NCBI GenBank assembly: GCA_002104945.1
Contig: MCFH01000022.1
Location: 496,001 to 560,000 of the forward strand
Origin: Piromyces finnis
Taxonomy: Eukaryota; Neocallimastigomycota; Neocallimastigomycetes; Neocallimastigales; Neocallimastigaceae
Direction: 5' to 3'
DNA: 64,000 nt
The position numbers were made by a program, and so were the translations under genes. Below the pieces are notes generated by a model. The model was not told the origin of the DNA, did no database searches, and saw only the letters and a program-made list of their open reading frames with translations. This document shows, piece after piece, positions 48,323 to 64,000 of the stretch; position 1 is the stretch's first letter; every line of letters starts with the position of its first letter.

Positions 48323-50525
48323 ATGGACCATAAAAATTCTCAAAAAAATTTAAAAAGAAAATTAGATGATGATAAAGATAATAAAAATTATAATGAAGAA
48401 AAAAAAGGGAAGGAAGAAGAAAAACAAGAAAAGGATAAAAATAATTTAATTATAGATTTATATTCTATATCTGGAAAAAAAAGGCGAGTTAACTTAAGTA
48501 AACCTTTTTTTGGTAGTTGTAACAATGTTGATATGTATAAAAAAATAAGTAGAATTGGAGAAGGAACTTATGGAATTGGTAATGTAGTAAAAAATAAAAG
48601 AAATATATATATATATATTTAGAAAAAGTGATAAAAGAGTGAATAATGATTTCACATATTTAATTTTCAGAAAATAAAATTTAAAAAAAAATAATAATAA
48701 TAAAAATATATACACTATAAAATAAAAAGAATATTTATGGTTAATAACATTCTTATATTCTATATATTTTTTATATTTCATATAAAAAAAATAGTTTATA
48801 GTGCAAGAAATAAAGAAACTAATGAAATAGTAGCCTTAAAAAAAATAAGAATGGAAAAAGAAAAGGATGGACTTCCCATTTCAAGTTTAAGAGAAATTGC
48901 ACTTTTAAAAAGTTTACAACATGAAAATATTATTAATGTAAAAGACGTAGTTGTTGGAGGAGCAGGACTTCATAATATATTTATTGTTATGGAATATTGT
49001 AAACAAGTTAGTAAAAAAAAAAAAAAAAATAAGAAAAAGAAGAATAAGAAATATATTTAAAATAAAATTTTTAAAATTTCAAATAAATCTGAATTATTCA
49101 TTATGGATATTAACAATTATGATAAATAATTATTCAAATATATAATAAAAGGATTTAGCCTATATGATGGATAATTTAAAATCACATTTTTCTTTTTCAG
49201 AAAGTAATAATAATAATGATAAAATATACATAATTAATTTACAAAATCTATTTAAATATATATTATTCAAAAAATTAAAATACATTTTTATTCTTTAATA
49301 TTTCTATTCAAAAAAAGTCAAATGTATTATGCTTCAGTTACTGAGAGGAATTCAATATCTTCATAAACATTTTATTATTCACAGGTATATTTCAATTTCA
49401 AATGTAAAATTTCAAAATCTTTTAAAAAAAAAATTTTTTTTTTTTATTATATATTCACTCTGTCTTTTATTATATATTCAATCTTTTTTGTTTTTTACTC
49501 TATTTAAAAAAATAAGAGATCTTAAATTATCCAATTTATTAATAACGTCCAAGGGTATTTTAAAAATAGGTAAAAAATACTAATAATAAATAATTTATTA
49601 TGATGTTGATTATTATTAATGAATAAATTTAAAAAAAAAAAATTTAGCTGATTTTGGGTTAGCAAAATCATGTGGTGATCCACCTGCACCAATGACACCT
49701 AATGTGGTTACCCTCTGGTATCGTTCACCAGAATTATTATTAGGTGAAAAGAATTATTCTTTTGCTGTAGATATGTGGTAATTTTTTTTTTTTTTAGATG
49801 GGAAAGGAATCATCTTGTATAAATTATTTATTTTAAAAAACCTTTTTTTTTCTCCATTTATATATAATTTTTATCTTTCCATATATGTATGTATGTATGT
49901 GTATTAATATCTAAATATCTACACCATAGGTCAGTAGGTTGTATTTTTGGAGAATTATTAAAACATCGACCAATTATGCCAGGGAATACAGAAATGAATC
50001 AATTACAAAAGATTTTTGAACTTATCGGGGTACCGAATCCAAAAATATGGAGTGGATTTGACAAATTACCTTTAGCAAGAAGTGTACGATTTCCAGCTCA
50101 AAAATTTAATCAATTAAAAATTGAGTTTCCACATGTTTCTGATAATGCCATTGATTTATTAAACGGATTGCTCACCTATGATCCACAAAAACGATTTACG
50201 GTCAATCAAGCCATTCATCATAAATATTTCAAAGAAAGTCCCTGGCCAAAACCTCCAGAACAATTATTAGAAGATCATCAGTATCATTCTTCCAATAATA
50301 AAAGGTAAAAAAAAAAAAAAAAAAAAAAAAAACAGATAAGATAATATATATAATAATATCTAATTTTTTATTTTTTTTTAAAAAAAAAGACTTTTCCACC
50401 AAGAAGAATATTATAATCGACAACAACAACAACAACAACGTTTAAAAGAAATGGAAAATAATCAATATTATTCTAGTGAAAAGATGTTGGCTGCTCCACC
50501 TCATCAAGTATTTAAATTTGATTAA
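48323..50525 (+). CDS. CDK10: Cyclin-dependent kinase 10-like
   Basis: Ser/Thr kinase of the CDK10/CDK11 group, 426 residues, eight exons: 48323-48578, 48795-49006, 49152-49203, 49318-49384, 49517-49569, 49648-49777, 49930-50304, 50390-50525. The frame is maintained across all seven introns. The PSTAIRE-equivalent helix reads PISSLRE, the hallmark of CDK10 (CDK11 has PITSLRE). Other landmarks are GEGTYGIVYSAR (Gly loop), VALKKIR, HRDLKLSN with D197, DFGLAKS, activation-loop T235 in [14 protein letters not shown] and a typical CDK end. The N-terminus is Lys/Glu-rich and may be a nuclear signal; the tail has six consecutive Gln. In animals CDK10 pairs with cyclin M and affects ETS2 and ciliation. 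The second donor is GTTAGT, unlike the usual GTA. Intron density is far above the other genes here. Confidence 0.92.
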
Positions 50526-50623
50526 AAAAAAAAAAAAGACTTTATACCACAAAAGAATTTAAAAAAAAAAAAAAGAAAAAAATCAAAAATACACATATTT
50601 ATACCCAATGAACAGAACAAAAA

Positions 50624-50654
<31 letters not shown>

Positions 50655-51517
50655 CATCAAGTTGAGAATTATAATATTTTTTTTATTGACTAATTAATTT
50701 ATTATTATTATTATATATACATTTTATTTATTTAAAAAAAAAAAAAAAAGTTGTTTCTTTTTTAATTTTTTTTTTTTTTTGTGTTGTAGTCCTACAAATA
50801 ATGGTTTTGTTTTGTTGTTATTTTATATATTAATAAAAAGAAAAAAAAAAAATTAATTTCTTTATTTTTTTTTTTTTACTTTCTCTTATACCATTACAAT
50901 TATTTCTAATTTCCTTTTTTCTCTTTTAAAAATAAAATTTATTCAAATTCTATAAAAAAAAAAAAATAAAGAGGTAAACTAGAATGAAATAAAAATGGTT
51001 CATTTTTAAAAGAAAGAAATACTAAAAGGTTTAGAGTTTTTTAAAAAAAAAATTGAAATCTCTCCTATACATTTTCTTTTATTAAAAAAAAAAATAAAAT
51101 TTAATAACTTTCTATAGAGTAAAAAAAAAAATGAATTCTTTTGTAAAAACAAAAATATAAAAGTAAAAATTGATATAGTGTGTGTGTGGATGGAATGTTT
51201 TTTTTTTTTTTTTTTTTGTATTTTGGGAATCTAATAAATGATAAATGTATATAATAAACTATTTAATATTTGGATTTTTTTTTTTTATTGCTTTTTTTTT
51301 TTTTTTGTATTTCTAAAAAAAAAAAAATATTTTTATTCAAATAAAATAAAATTATAGGTTTTATATTATATAATACTCTCTATATATTTTCTCTTTTTCT
51401 TTTAATTCTGTGATTAGTGTTAATTTTTTTTAATCATTTTTACAAACTTTTTTTCATTTAGATTTTATTTTTCTTTTTTTTTTTTTTACTATATTTCTTT
51501 TCTTGAGGAAATTAAGT
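50526..51517. other. Convergent 3' region
   Basis: Between CDK10 and ARG5,6 stop codons. Many A and T runs of 10-17 bases; nothing else recognised. Confidence 0.55.
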
Positions 51518-55079
<3,562 letters not shown>

Positions 55080-56192
55080 CCTTTATACTTTTATACACCA
55101 AAATATATATATATATAGAGTATTAAAAAAATATATTAATCATTTATTGAAATTTTACAATTTTAAATAGTTTTATTTTTTTATTATTATTATAACTATA
55201 ATTATTTATTAATAGTAACGGTGATATATATTTTGAAAAAATGTAAAATGTAAAATGTATATATATGTATATATATATATTATTTTTATATGAGATTTAA
55301 ATATAAAATTTATATAGGTAATTTATAAATATTTACTTAAGATTTACTAATATATAATAAAAAAAAGAAAAGAATAAAATCCAAATATGATAATCTTGTT
55401 ATTATTAAATTATTAAGGTCACTTTTAAAATAAATAATAATAATAATTTAATAATAAAAAGGTTTTCTTATTATTATTTTTTAAATTTCTTTTTATCTAT
55501 AATAATACTAATATAAAACCCTAAAAATTAAAAGTAAAGAAAAAAAAATTTTTTTTTTTTATCAATTATTTTATCTTTTTTTTTTTTTTATTATTATTAT
55601 TATTATTTAATATTTAATAATATTTAATATTTAATAATATTTTTTTAAATAATTTATTATTATTGTGTCATCATTTTTTTTTGTTTTTTTTTTGTATAAA
55701 TTGATAATGATGGATTCATGTAACAAAAAGAAATTCCAACCAATCATATTTCGATTTTATATTTATCCAAAATCAATTTTTTTTAAAAAAAAATTTTTTT
55801 AATTTTCGTGTAAAGGTGGTGGTAGTGGGTGGTAAGTCGTTGGGATGGTTGGTGGTGGTAGTAAAAAGATGTAATAAATAATTAAAACACATTCTCTAAT
55901 GGTACAAATCATAAATTCAAAGCATCATTTATCTTTTTTACTATTTAAAAAAAAAAGAAAAGAAATTGGCATTATTCATTTTATTTTATTTTTAATAATT
56001 TATTTTACAATATTTTTCCTTTTTTTTTATTTGCCTATGGATATGGATTAAATGCAATCTATGAAATATATTCATACATTTATGTATTGTTATCATTAAT
56101 GCACGTGTATTATGTTTAAATACTATGATTATACCAAGCCATAAAAATATGAATAAGGAAGGATGTCAAGATGTCAATACATATATTTAAAG
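55080..56192. other. ARG5,6 upstream region
   Basis: AT-rich divergent promoter side. A GGTGGTGGTAG-rich patch lies at about 55815-55860. No gene. Confidence 0.5.
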
Positions 56193-56410
56193 TGTTAGGA
56201 ATTGAATTTTAATACATTAAGTGTATTAGATGAATATTATGAGATTACATTGATATTATAAGATATATATACATTCATAGGATTATTATAACTTAAACAT
56301 TTCAATATATCTAAATAAGGTGTTTAAAATAAGTTTTAGATTTCACATCATATACCTCATATATTCTAACATTCCCACTGCCCTCAAATCAAATTGTTTG
56401 AATAAAATAA
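56193..56410 (-). mobile_element. Copia-type LTR remnant with polypurine tract
   Basis: On the minus strand a 179-bp segment (56371-56193) starts TGTTAG and ends CTAACA, a 6-bp inverted terminal repeat typical of LTRs. It is directly preceded by purine-rich GAGGGCAGTGGGAA, resembling the polypurine tract next to 3' LTRs of Ty1/copia elements (commonly GGGGGAGTGTTAGAATAT). The internal domain is gone upstream of about 56410. A truncated 3' LTR is the best reading; a full partner LTR was not found in the window. Confidence 0.6.
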
Positions 56411-57139
56411 ATGGGTGTGTTGATAAATATGTGTATTTACAAAATTCTATAATTATTTCTAAATCTAATTATTGTTAATACTTGATTCTCATAACAATAA
56501 AATATATATTGAACAATTTATTCATAAAAACTTTTCTAAACAATTTAATTAAATAATTTGTTTAAAAAAAATATATTAATTAAATTAGTGTAGTTATGAA
56601 GTTTTCTTTTTTTTTTTTATCAAGTCAACAACTATTAGTAATCAATAGAGTTTATTATTGCAGAATTGGTTTATATTCATGTATTGAGTTTAATGTATAT
56701 TAATAAATCAATAAATAAACTTGGAGAAATATAATTCCAACCGCCGATATTTAATAGTACCTTTTCACATATTTTATTTTAATACTGAAACAACACAAAA
56801 CTCTGCTTCTATCTAATCTTTTTTTAATATGACCATTTAACGATTGAATAGAGTAACCTTTTTTTAACAACTAGAATAAAGAATAGGAATAGGTGCGCAT
56901 TCCCAATTTTCTTTCTATCACTGGATTTACAATATATATATCATATTTTTTTTTTCATTTATGGTCCTTAGCATTATGAATGAACCATTAATTATCTTGT
57001 TAGATAGTGCTTTAATTCTCAAACTATATTACAAATTTTTATATGTTTATTGTGGCTTTAATACTTTTAATACAATTTGTGACTTTTGTGATTAAAAAAA
57101 AATAAGATTGTTTATTTATTTAATTAGTTATATATTCAT
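56411..57139. other. Intergenic
   Basis: AT-rich, no gene or RNA recognised. Confidence 0.5.
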
Positions 57140-57379
57140 TCCTTTAGTTAGTCAATAATATTTATTTATTTATTTATTTATTTATTTAGTTATTTATTTA
57201 TTTATTTATTTAGTTATATATTCATTCTTTTAATTAGTCAATAATATTTATTTATTTATTTATTTATTTATTTAGTTATTTATTTATTTATTTATTTAGT
57301 TATATATTCATTCTTTTAATTAGTCAATAATATTTATTTAGTTATTTAGTTATTTATTTATTTAATTAGTCAATAATAT

Positions 57380-57422
<43 letters not shown>

Positions 57423-57426
57423 TATT
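57140..57426. repeat. (ATTT)n satellite with higher-order unit
   Basis: TTTA repeats interrupted by TTAGTTATATATTCATTC and AATTAGTCAATAATATTT, the whole recurring about three times with a unit of roughly 85 bp, then a shortened copy and pure (TTTA)n to 57422. Confidence 0.9.
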
Positions 57427-57662
57427 AGTAAAAATTCTATCCACACCTACCATTAAATAATTTTATAATTCTTCCAAAAATTTATTATTAAAAAAAAAAA
57501 AAAAAGTTTGGTTATTCCTCTTTTTTTTTTATTTTTTATTTTATTCATTTTTTACTTTTAATATACCATTTATTTTATTTTTCTTTCTTTTTTTCTATAA
57601 TATACCACTTTTTTATTTGTCTTTATATTATATATATATATATATAATTTAAAAAAAAAAAA

Positions 57663-58976
57663 ATGAGTAATAATGTTAAATTAGTCAAGTTAGGTTCAAG
57701 GCAATTTCGTGTACCACTTTCCTCATTTACCAAAACCATTTATACTAATAAAGGTTCTTCCGAACATATTACACCAGATAAGAATGATACCGATTTATTG
57801 GTATTAAGAGTTCCTTGTGAAATGGAATATCGAGGTTCTATTATTGGTAAGAAAGGAGCCACAAAAAAACGTATTATGAGAGAAAGTGGTGTAAAAGAAA
57901 TTTGGATACCAGATGCTGAAACCGATGAAGATATTATAATCAAAGGGTATGATGAAGAAGGTCTTCAACATGCCAGAGATCTTATTTTTAAAATAATAGA
58001 AGATACTCAAAATAAAGAAACAAATAAAGCTACACATTTTCTTTCTTATCCTCTTATGGACCCTGATTTCTTATCAAAAATTGAAGATTTATACGAAGAT
58101 TGGATGGAAATGTCTAAAGACAAAGATTTTCTTTCTAGTATTCTTATGCCACCAAAATGTATGCATTTAACCATAGGTACTTTATGTTTAAGAAATGAAA
58201 AAGAAATACAAAAAGCTATTGAATTAATGAGAACTCTATCGTCTCAAGTCTATGATAAATTTAATACCCATTCTGCACTTCTCAAGGTAATTTTTAAAAA
58301 TAAAAAAAATAGTAGTAGTATACATAATACAAATAGTGGAGTTGGTGGGAAAAAGAAGAAGAAAAAAAAAAAATTTGAATCTATTTATAAAAATATATAA
58401 AACAAAAGATAGCATTTAAAAAGACATTTTTAAAATTAAATTAATAATAATTAATTAATCAATCCATCAATCAAATAATTAAAAAGGAAAGAGGGTAGTT
58501 TACGCAATATTGATATATATATATGAATAAAGTTAGTCAATTACATTTAAAAAAAAAAAAGTTTATAATAAATTTATTGAATAACATTCTTTTCATTTCA
58601 TTTGAAAAGGCAAAAGGTATTTTAATTTTAAATTTTAAAATTCATTGCTACCCTATTAAAATATGAATAACATTATAATTTAAATTTTATTTAAATTTCC
58701 ATAACCCATTTTTTATATTCGTTTATAGGTCAAATATTTTTTTTTTCTTTAAAAAGTCTATATTCACTAACTTTTATCTATTTCTATATATTCATAAATA
58801 ATTTTTCAATGGATATTACATAATTTCTCACTATCATTAATGCAATTTCAATACAATGTCATTATTATCAATGGTATCATTTTAATAATATGACTATTCA
58901 TTTTTTACATTACATGATAATCCCTATGAATTATAAAAACTTTACATAATTTACACATCTATTTTCATATTTTATT

Positions 58977-59012
<36 letters not shown>

Positions 59013-59495
59013 GATTATGATGATGATAATTCATTTTTTTATTGAACTGAATCTTTTTTATGATCAACGGATTATGAATATATATAACCCATCCACCACC
59101 CATTCATACACCTTTCATTCACGCAACCCAAGATTAAAGGATTAAGCTTGATGAAAGGAACAATAAAAAATGCTCGTGTTATTTATGCCGAAATTCAAAA
59201 AGAACAATCCTACCAAGTAGTACAAGAGGTATGTCAATTTTTACTTGATAAATTCCGGGAAGCTGGATTAATTGTAAGAGAAGAAAGTAAAGAAATATTG
59301 TTACACGCTACTCTTCTCAACACCATTTATTATAATAACAAGTTAAAGAATACGTATGATGCCACTGAAATATTTGAACGTTATGGACATATTAATTTTG
59401 GTAATGTTCTTTTGAGAAACATTAGTTTATGTAAAATTGGAACTAAAAATGCAGAAAAGGGCTATTATTCCCTAGAAAAAATATCTCTTCCATAA
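57663..59495 (+). CDS. ASCC1: Activating signal cointegrator 1 complex subunit 1
   Basis: KH plus 2H-phosphoesterase-fold protein, subunit of the ASCC complex linked in animals to alkylation repair and stalled-ribosome handling. Exons 57663-58286 and 59133-59495 give 328 residues; the 846-bp intron has AAG|GTAATT and CCCAAG ends, phase 0. The KH domain is at about 42-120 with the GxxG signature in IIGKKGATKKRI. The AKAP7/2H-like domain follows from about 125, with both HxT motifs: MHLTIG (about 168) and LHATLL (in exon 2). Its end is CKIGTKNAEKGYYSLEKISL. Exon 2 cannot start at its ATG (59148); the joined sequence KIKGLSLMKG fits the family. A tail read through the donor, rich in Lys, is an artefact of ignoring the intron. 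Saccharomyces lacks a clear ASCC1, so retention here is informative. Confidence 0.93.
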
Positions 59496-60507
59496 AAAAA
59501 AAAAAAAAAAAAAAGAACTATCAACTATCATCCATCATTAAAGATCAGAAATTTATCATCGATTACTTTGCATAGATATAATAAAATTATATCAATTCTT
59601 TTTTTTTTTTTTTTTTTAATTCTCTAAAATGGTTATCTGATCGTAAAGGTTATCTAAAAAAAAAAAGTTCCTTTTTAATTATTTTATTTATCCATATAGG
59701 TTTAATAAAGTTTTACTATTTCATAAAGAAAGAATAAATATAATAAAATAAAAAAAAAAAAAAAAAAAAAAAGAAAGAAAAAACACTTTTTTTTTTTTTT
59801 TCAATTTCTATCATTGTATTTATTTTTTTCTCTTTATAAAAAAAATGTACATAATTAAAAATAAATTAGCCAAAAAAAAAGTATTATTCATTGATGATAC
59901 AACCTATATTTTTTTTTTTTATTTTTTTTTTTAATTTACAACTACATTTTTATTTAAATTTTTTTTTTTTTTTTGTTTCGTTTTTGATTTTGTTTCTTTT
60001 TTTGTTTGTTTGTTTTTCATCTGTTTTAAATTTTTTTTTTTCTTGGTGTAGGTATGTTGATGTCTCTAATTTTTTATTTTCTTTTGCCTTTTTTTTTTTT
60101 TTTAATTTTAATATTTACATTTTTTATTTAAAATAAATTTCTTTAAAATATTAATTTTTATTATATTTTATATATATATATCCATTTTCTAAAAAAAAAA
60201 AAAAAAGAAAAAAATTTAAACCTAATAATAGAGTATATTTATAAAATATATATAAAATTTGATAGTAGATACTTTTTTAAAAATATATATATATATATTG
60301 CAAAAACTTTGAACTTTAGTTTAAAAAAAATGACAAGGAATGATATTAATTATATAATATATAACAAAAAAAAATGTATAAAAGAAAAATAAAAAAAATA
60401 GATTTTTTTTTCTTTTTTGGTATAATAAAAATATCCTATAATTTTTGAAAAAAAAAAAAAAAAAAAGTACAAAGAAATCAAAGAAAAAAAAAATTCTATT
60501 TTTTGTT

Positions 60508-60538
<31 letters not shown>

Positions 60539-60988
60539 GGTATATTAAAAGGGTTTAAAAAAAAAAAAAAAACTATAAAATTGTATATATATATGTTATG
60601 TATTTATATATCCTGTATTTTTTTTTCTACTAAACATGTAATTAGGTTATGGATGGTGTTTTAAAAAATTAAAAATAAAAGGATGATTGAATCCTTATTG
60701 AAATTGTGTATCTGACGATTAAGTGAATAATAATAACTACTAAAAATAATTGTCATTTCCATTTCCATTTTTTTTTTTTTTTAATTTCTATAGAATTCAT
60801 TTCCATTTCTATATAGACGATTAAAAAATAAAATGTCGAAAAAAAAAAACGCATTATTTTGATAATAAAAAAAAATAAATCCCCACTCTACAGCATTAAT
60901 TGTGTATTTTTTTTTCTTTTTCCTTCTTCTTCTCCTCCATTCTCATACATTGATTTATTATTGAGTTATTGTTGTTGTTGTTGTTTAT
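59496..60988. other. Convergent 3' region
   Basis: Homopolymer-rich spacer between ASCC1 and the DUF1752 gene. The Phe-rich open frame at 59891-60136 is a poly-T artefact. Confidence 0.55.
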
Positions 60989-63119
60989 TTAATTGGAATA
61001 AATAATTCTTTTTTTATTATTGAGGTAATAATTTACACTATTATTTATAGTGGTACGATTATTATTAATAATGGTTGGACCTTGACTTTTAGTAGAATGA
61101 TGAGAATGTGTTGTTTTACTACTACCACAAACAGTAAAACTTTCTTGACTAGCTAAAGTATTTATGGTAGTAAAACTTTGAGGATTACCAAAAGTACCAG
61201 TATTTTGATGACTATGATTATGTCTTTTTTCAAAATTTTCATAATATTCTACAACATCATCACGTCCAGATTCGGATACTGTTGTGGTATCTTTTGGATA
61301 GAGTGAATGCATTTCAAATAATCTTCTAGCATTACGAACATCTTCAAAACTTGGTGCACGTTTTCTTCTTTCATTTTTATTTAATGAATTAATACAATTA
61401 CCATTATAATCCTTGATGCTATAAATATTGTTTGATACTTTTTGTTCGTCTTCATCGTACTTTTGAATGATTTCTACCGTTTTTTTATATTCATTATAAC
61501 TATTTTCTTTGATCATGGCACTTAACAATGATGGTTTAGTTTCTTTTTTCTTCAAGGTAGGGGTAGCTACCTTTTTAAATAGGTCATCATTTTCAGGTTC
61601 TACCTTCACAGATTCTTTTTCCTCAATATCATCCAAAATTTCGTCATCCTCTTCTTCCTCCTCTTCTTCATCAGAATAATAGTAATCATCATCGTCATCT
61701 TCTTCATCATCATCAATTTCATTATCATCAAATTCCTCCTCTGTAGGTTGAGTGATGGATTGTTGGGATAGCGCTTCATCACCTACCCCTTGACCATTAC
61801 TACCAACACCTAATTGTTGTAAGTACTTTTGATAATAATAAACATAATTTGACATAAATTGTTGTTGTTGTTGATTATACCATTGTTGAAATTGAAGTTG
61901 TTGTTGATAAATTTGATCGGGATTAGCATTTATTTGTTGTTTTTGTAATTCAAGCTGTTGTTGTTTTTGTAGGTATACTTGTTGAAGAAATATGAGTTGT
62001 TGTTTAACAAAATCTTCTATTGATAGACAATTTGGTGGTATTGTTGTTGAAGGCATTATATTATTGTTGGTTGGTTCAGTATTACTATGATCTGTAGGAT
62101 TAATATGAGTGGTAGAATTACTACTAATAGAAGGTTGAATGGAAGTTTGTTCATCATTATTAGCAACAACTATTTCTTCCTTGATATCCGATATTTCTTT
62201 ATTTTCTACATCGACAATTTCTTGAGTTAATTCACTTTCTGGTAAAGTAGATGATTCTTTGAGTACTTCAACAACAGTTTCTTCAGTGGTAGTATCAGTA
62301 GTAGTGGTATCTTTATTTTCCGTTATTGAAATAGGAGATTCTTCTTCTTTAACGATGGTATCTTGATTTTTCGTTATTGAAATTGGAGATTCTTCTTTTA
62401 GGATAGAAGATGGGGAAGTTTTAGTTTGTTTTGGGAATGAATGATGTTGACAAGATTGACGATCAAAACAAGTATATTCACTATGTGGAGTAGATAGTGA
62501 TGAATTAGAAGGAGATAATAATTGCTCACCACAAGCACATTTTTTTAGTACTTCAATGGGTTCAATAGTTGAATAACTTGAATTTGAGGAATCTATGGAA
62601 TGTACCATAGAATCACTATTGACAGATATTTCATTTATTATCTTATTGTTTGAAAATATATCTGTGTTATTTAAATATTTTTTATACCATATTCTCCACG
62701 ATATATTTTCAAGTCTAAATCCATTTTTTATATCATCTTTACATTTTGTAAATATTATCCACATTCTGAAATTTCAAATAATAATATCATTTTTATATCA
62801 TTTAATTGATATATTAATATTAATTTAATAGATATTCATTTTAATTTATCAAATATAAGAATTTATTAGATATAAAAATTTATTAGATAAGAATATATTA
62901 AATAATAAGAATTTATTAAAAATATAGGAATTTCAATAATGAATACAGTAGTTTTTAAAATATATATATTAATTTTTATAGTTATTAAATGTTGACCATA
63001 GAGAATAAAAAAAATTTAAAGTCTATTTACCTTCTAATATCAATTTCATCAATAGTGGTATCTTGAAAGCTTTCAAGAGCCAAAGTTAAAACAGGTTGTT
63101 GATGTAATAAAACAGGCAT
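60989..63119 (-). CDS. AreA GATA-like (DUF1752) domain protein
   Basis: Probable regulatory protein, 621 residues. Exon 1 is 63119-63031 (starts MPVLLHQQPVLTLALESF), exon 2 is 62765-60989; donor GTAAAT, acceptor TTCAG, joining AG|A to give DEIDIRRMWIIFTK. Residues about 20-50 form the fungal DUF1752/AreA GATA-like signature (FTKCKDDIKNGFRLENISWR then IWYKK), which is a short domain found outside true GATA zinc fingers. The rest is low complexity: Ser/Thr-rich, a Gln-rich stretch (about 270-330), a strongly acidic Asp/Glu block (about 360-400) and a basic block RRKRAPSFEDVRNARRLFEM that may be conserved. No GATA zinc finger is present. Some family members act as regulatory subunits of protein phosphatase 1 in carbon regulation, but I see no clear RVxF motif. 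The exon-2 Met alone would cut the conserved domain. Confidence 0.82.
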
Positions 63120-64000
63120 TTCCAATAATTTATTTATAAATATCCAAAAGAAAAAGTGTATTTTGTTTTATTTAACCAAGTATTTATATGTTTTAATATT
63201 CTTTAAAAAATAATAATAATATTCAAATAGTTTTTATATTACAGTTTTATTATTATTATTATTATTATTATATTTATTTGTTTTTTTGTTTTTGTAATTA
63301 AAAGTTGATATTATTCATAGTTGTTGTTGTTATTTTTTTTATTAAAATACAAAGGTTTTTTTTAATATTTTTATTACTGTAAATTTTTAAATTTCCTTTA
63401 ATGTGCTGACTTTTAAAACATTTGTGAAATAAATTCTTTTTTAAAAAATATCTATTTTTTGTTTTATTTTGTGTTTAAATATATATTTATTAATTTTATT
63501 ATTACTTATTAATATTCTTTGGCATAAAAAAAGTAGTAGTTGTATATCGTTGTTAAAAACTTTATAATAATTATTATTTTTTATAAATTCTTTTTTTTTT
63601 TAATTGTGTTCTATCGTCAATGATGGTTATTCAAATTAATATTAATTTATTATATTGATATTTCCTTTTAAAAAAAAAAAGAAAAAGAAAAATAGCAGTA
63701 GTAATAATAATAAGCAATATGTTTTTTTCTTTCTTAATTTATCGTTTTTACAAAATTGTTGCTTAAAAAAAAAAAAAAAAACTTTTTCATGGTTTTTATA
63801 GTCTTTTAAAAAAATGATTTAAAAATTTCTTCTGACCTAAATTAATATATGGCATCATATATTACAACTTATTCAACTTATTGAATAGTTAAAGTTTTAA
63901 ATAATTTTAATTATTAATAAAAAATGATGTATTCTTTTTTTATGATGACAAAATTTTTAAAAAAAAAACTAAAATGATAACATTAATTTTAAAGCGTGAC
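63120..64000. other. Upstream region of DUF1752 gene
   Basis: AT-rich to the window end, with an (ATT)n patch at about 63247-63271. No gene recognised. Confidence 0.55.

Noticed and set aside
48494-48781. Minus-strand frame over CDK10 exon 1
   Set aside because: Shadow of a real spliced gene on the other strand.
58979-59010. Poly(A) run as a possible retroposon tail in the ASCC1 intron
   Set aside because: No flanking target duplication or element body was found; A runs of this size are common throughout the window.

Overview
This window looks like nuclear DNA of an anaerobic gut fungus (Neocallimastigomycota). The intergenic DNA is extremely AT-rich with long A/T runs. Introns are mostly short, with GTAAGT/GTAAAT-type donors and TAG acceptors. 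Proteins carry Asn/Ser-rich and Gln-rich tracts. Sequence and family knowledge point to fungal genes: a bifunctional ARG5,6, a protein with an AreA GATA-like (DUF1752) domain, and receptors that fuse a solute-binding-protein ectodomain to a class C 7TM domain, an architecture reported from gut-fungal transcriptomes. The assignment is inferred; no rRNA or marker gene is present.

Region 1 (1-26.1 kb) is a receptor array. It holds five intact or window-truncated receptor genes of one family (one on +, four on -) and one internally deleted pseudogene. The receptors at 13.0-15.5 and 17.6-20.1 kb are nearly identical in their core but differ at the ends. Decayed 5' ends of the adjacent gene at 24.9-26.1 kb (a putative secreted, GPI-anchored protein) sit beside the duplicated receptors, so a unit of 'receptor plus 5' part of the neighbour' has been tandemly duplicated.

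Region 2 (11.4-12.9 and 26.7-28.4 kb) and region 4 (40.1-43.4 kb) are made of retroelement remnants. They include LINE reverse-transcriptase C-termini, short poly(A)-tailed deletion derivatives, and one well-preserved SINE-like element with a tRNA-like head, a 34-nt poly(A) tail and a 16-bp target-site duplication.

Region 3 (28.4-40 kb) has one very large gene for a single-pass membrane protein with a C-terminal SH3 domain and many internal repeats, followed by about 4 kb of gene-free DNA.

Region 5 (43.8-63.1 kb) holds conserved genes: NOG2 (ribosome assembly GTPase, -), CDK10-like kinase (+, eight exons), ARG5,6 (arginine biosynthesis, -), ASCC1 (+) and a DUF1752 protein (-). A copia-type LTR remnant lies between ARG5,6 and ASCC1. 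Exon boundaries given here were deduced by eye from reading frame, GT/AG sites and family alignment.
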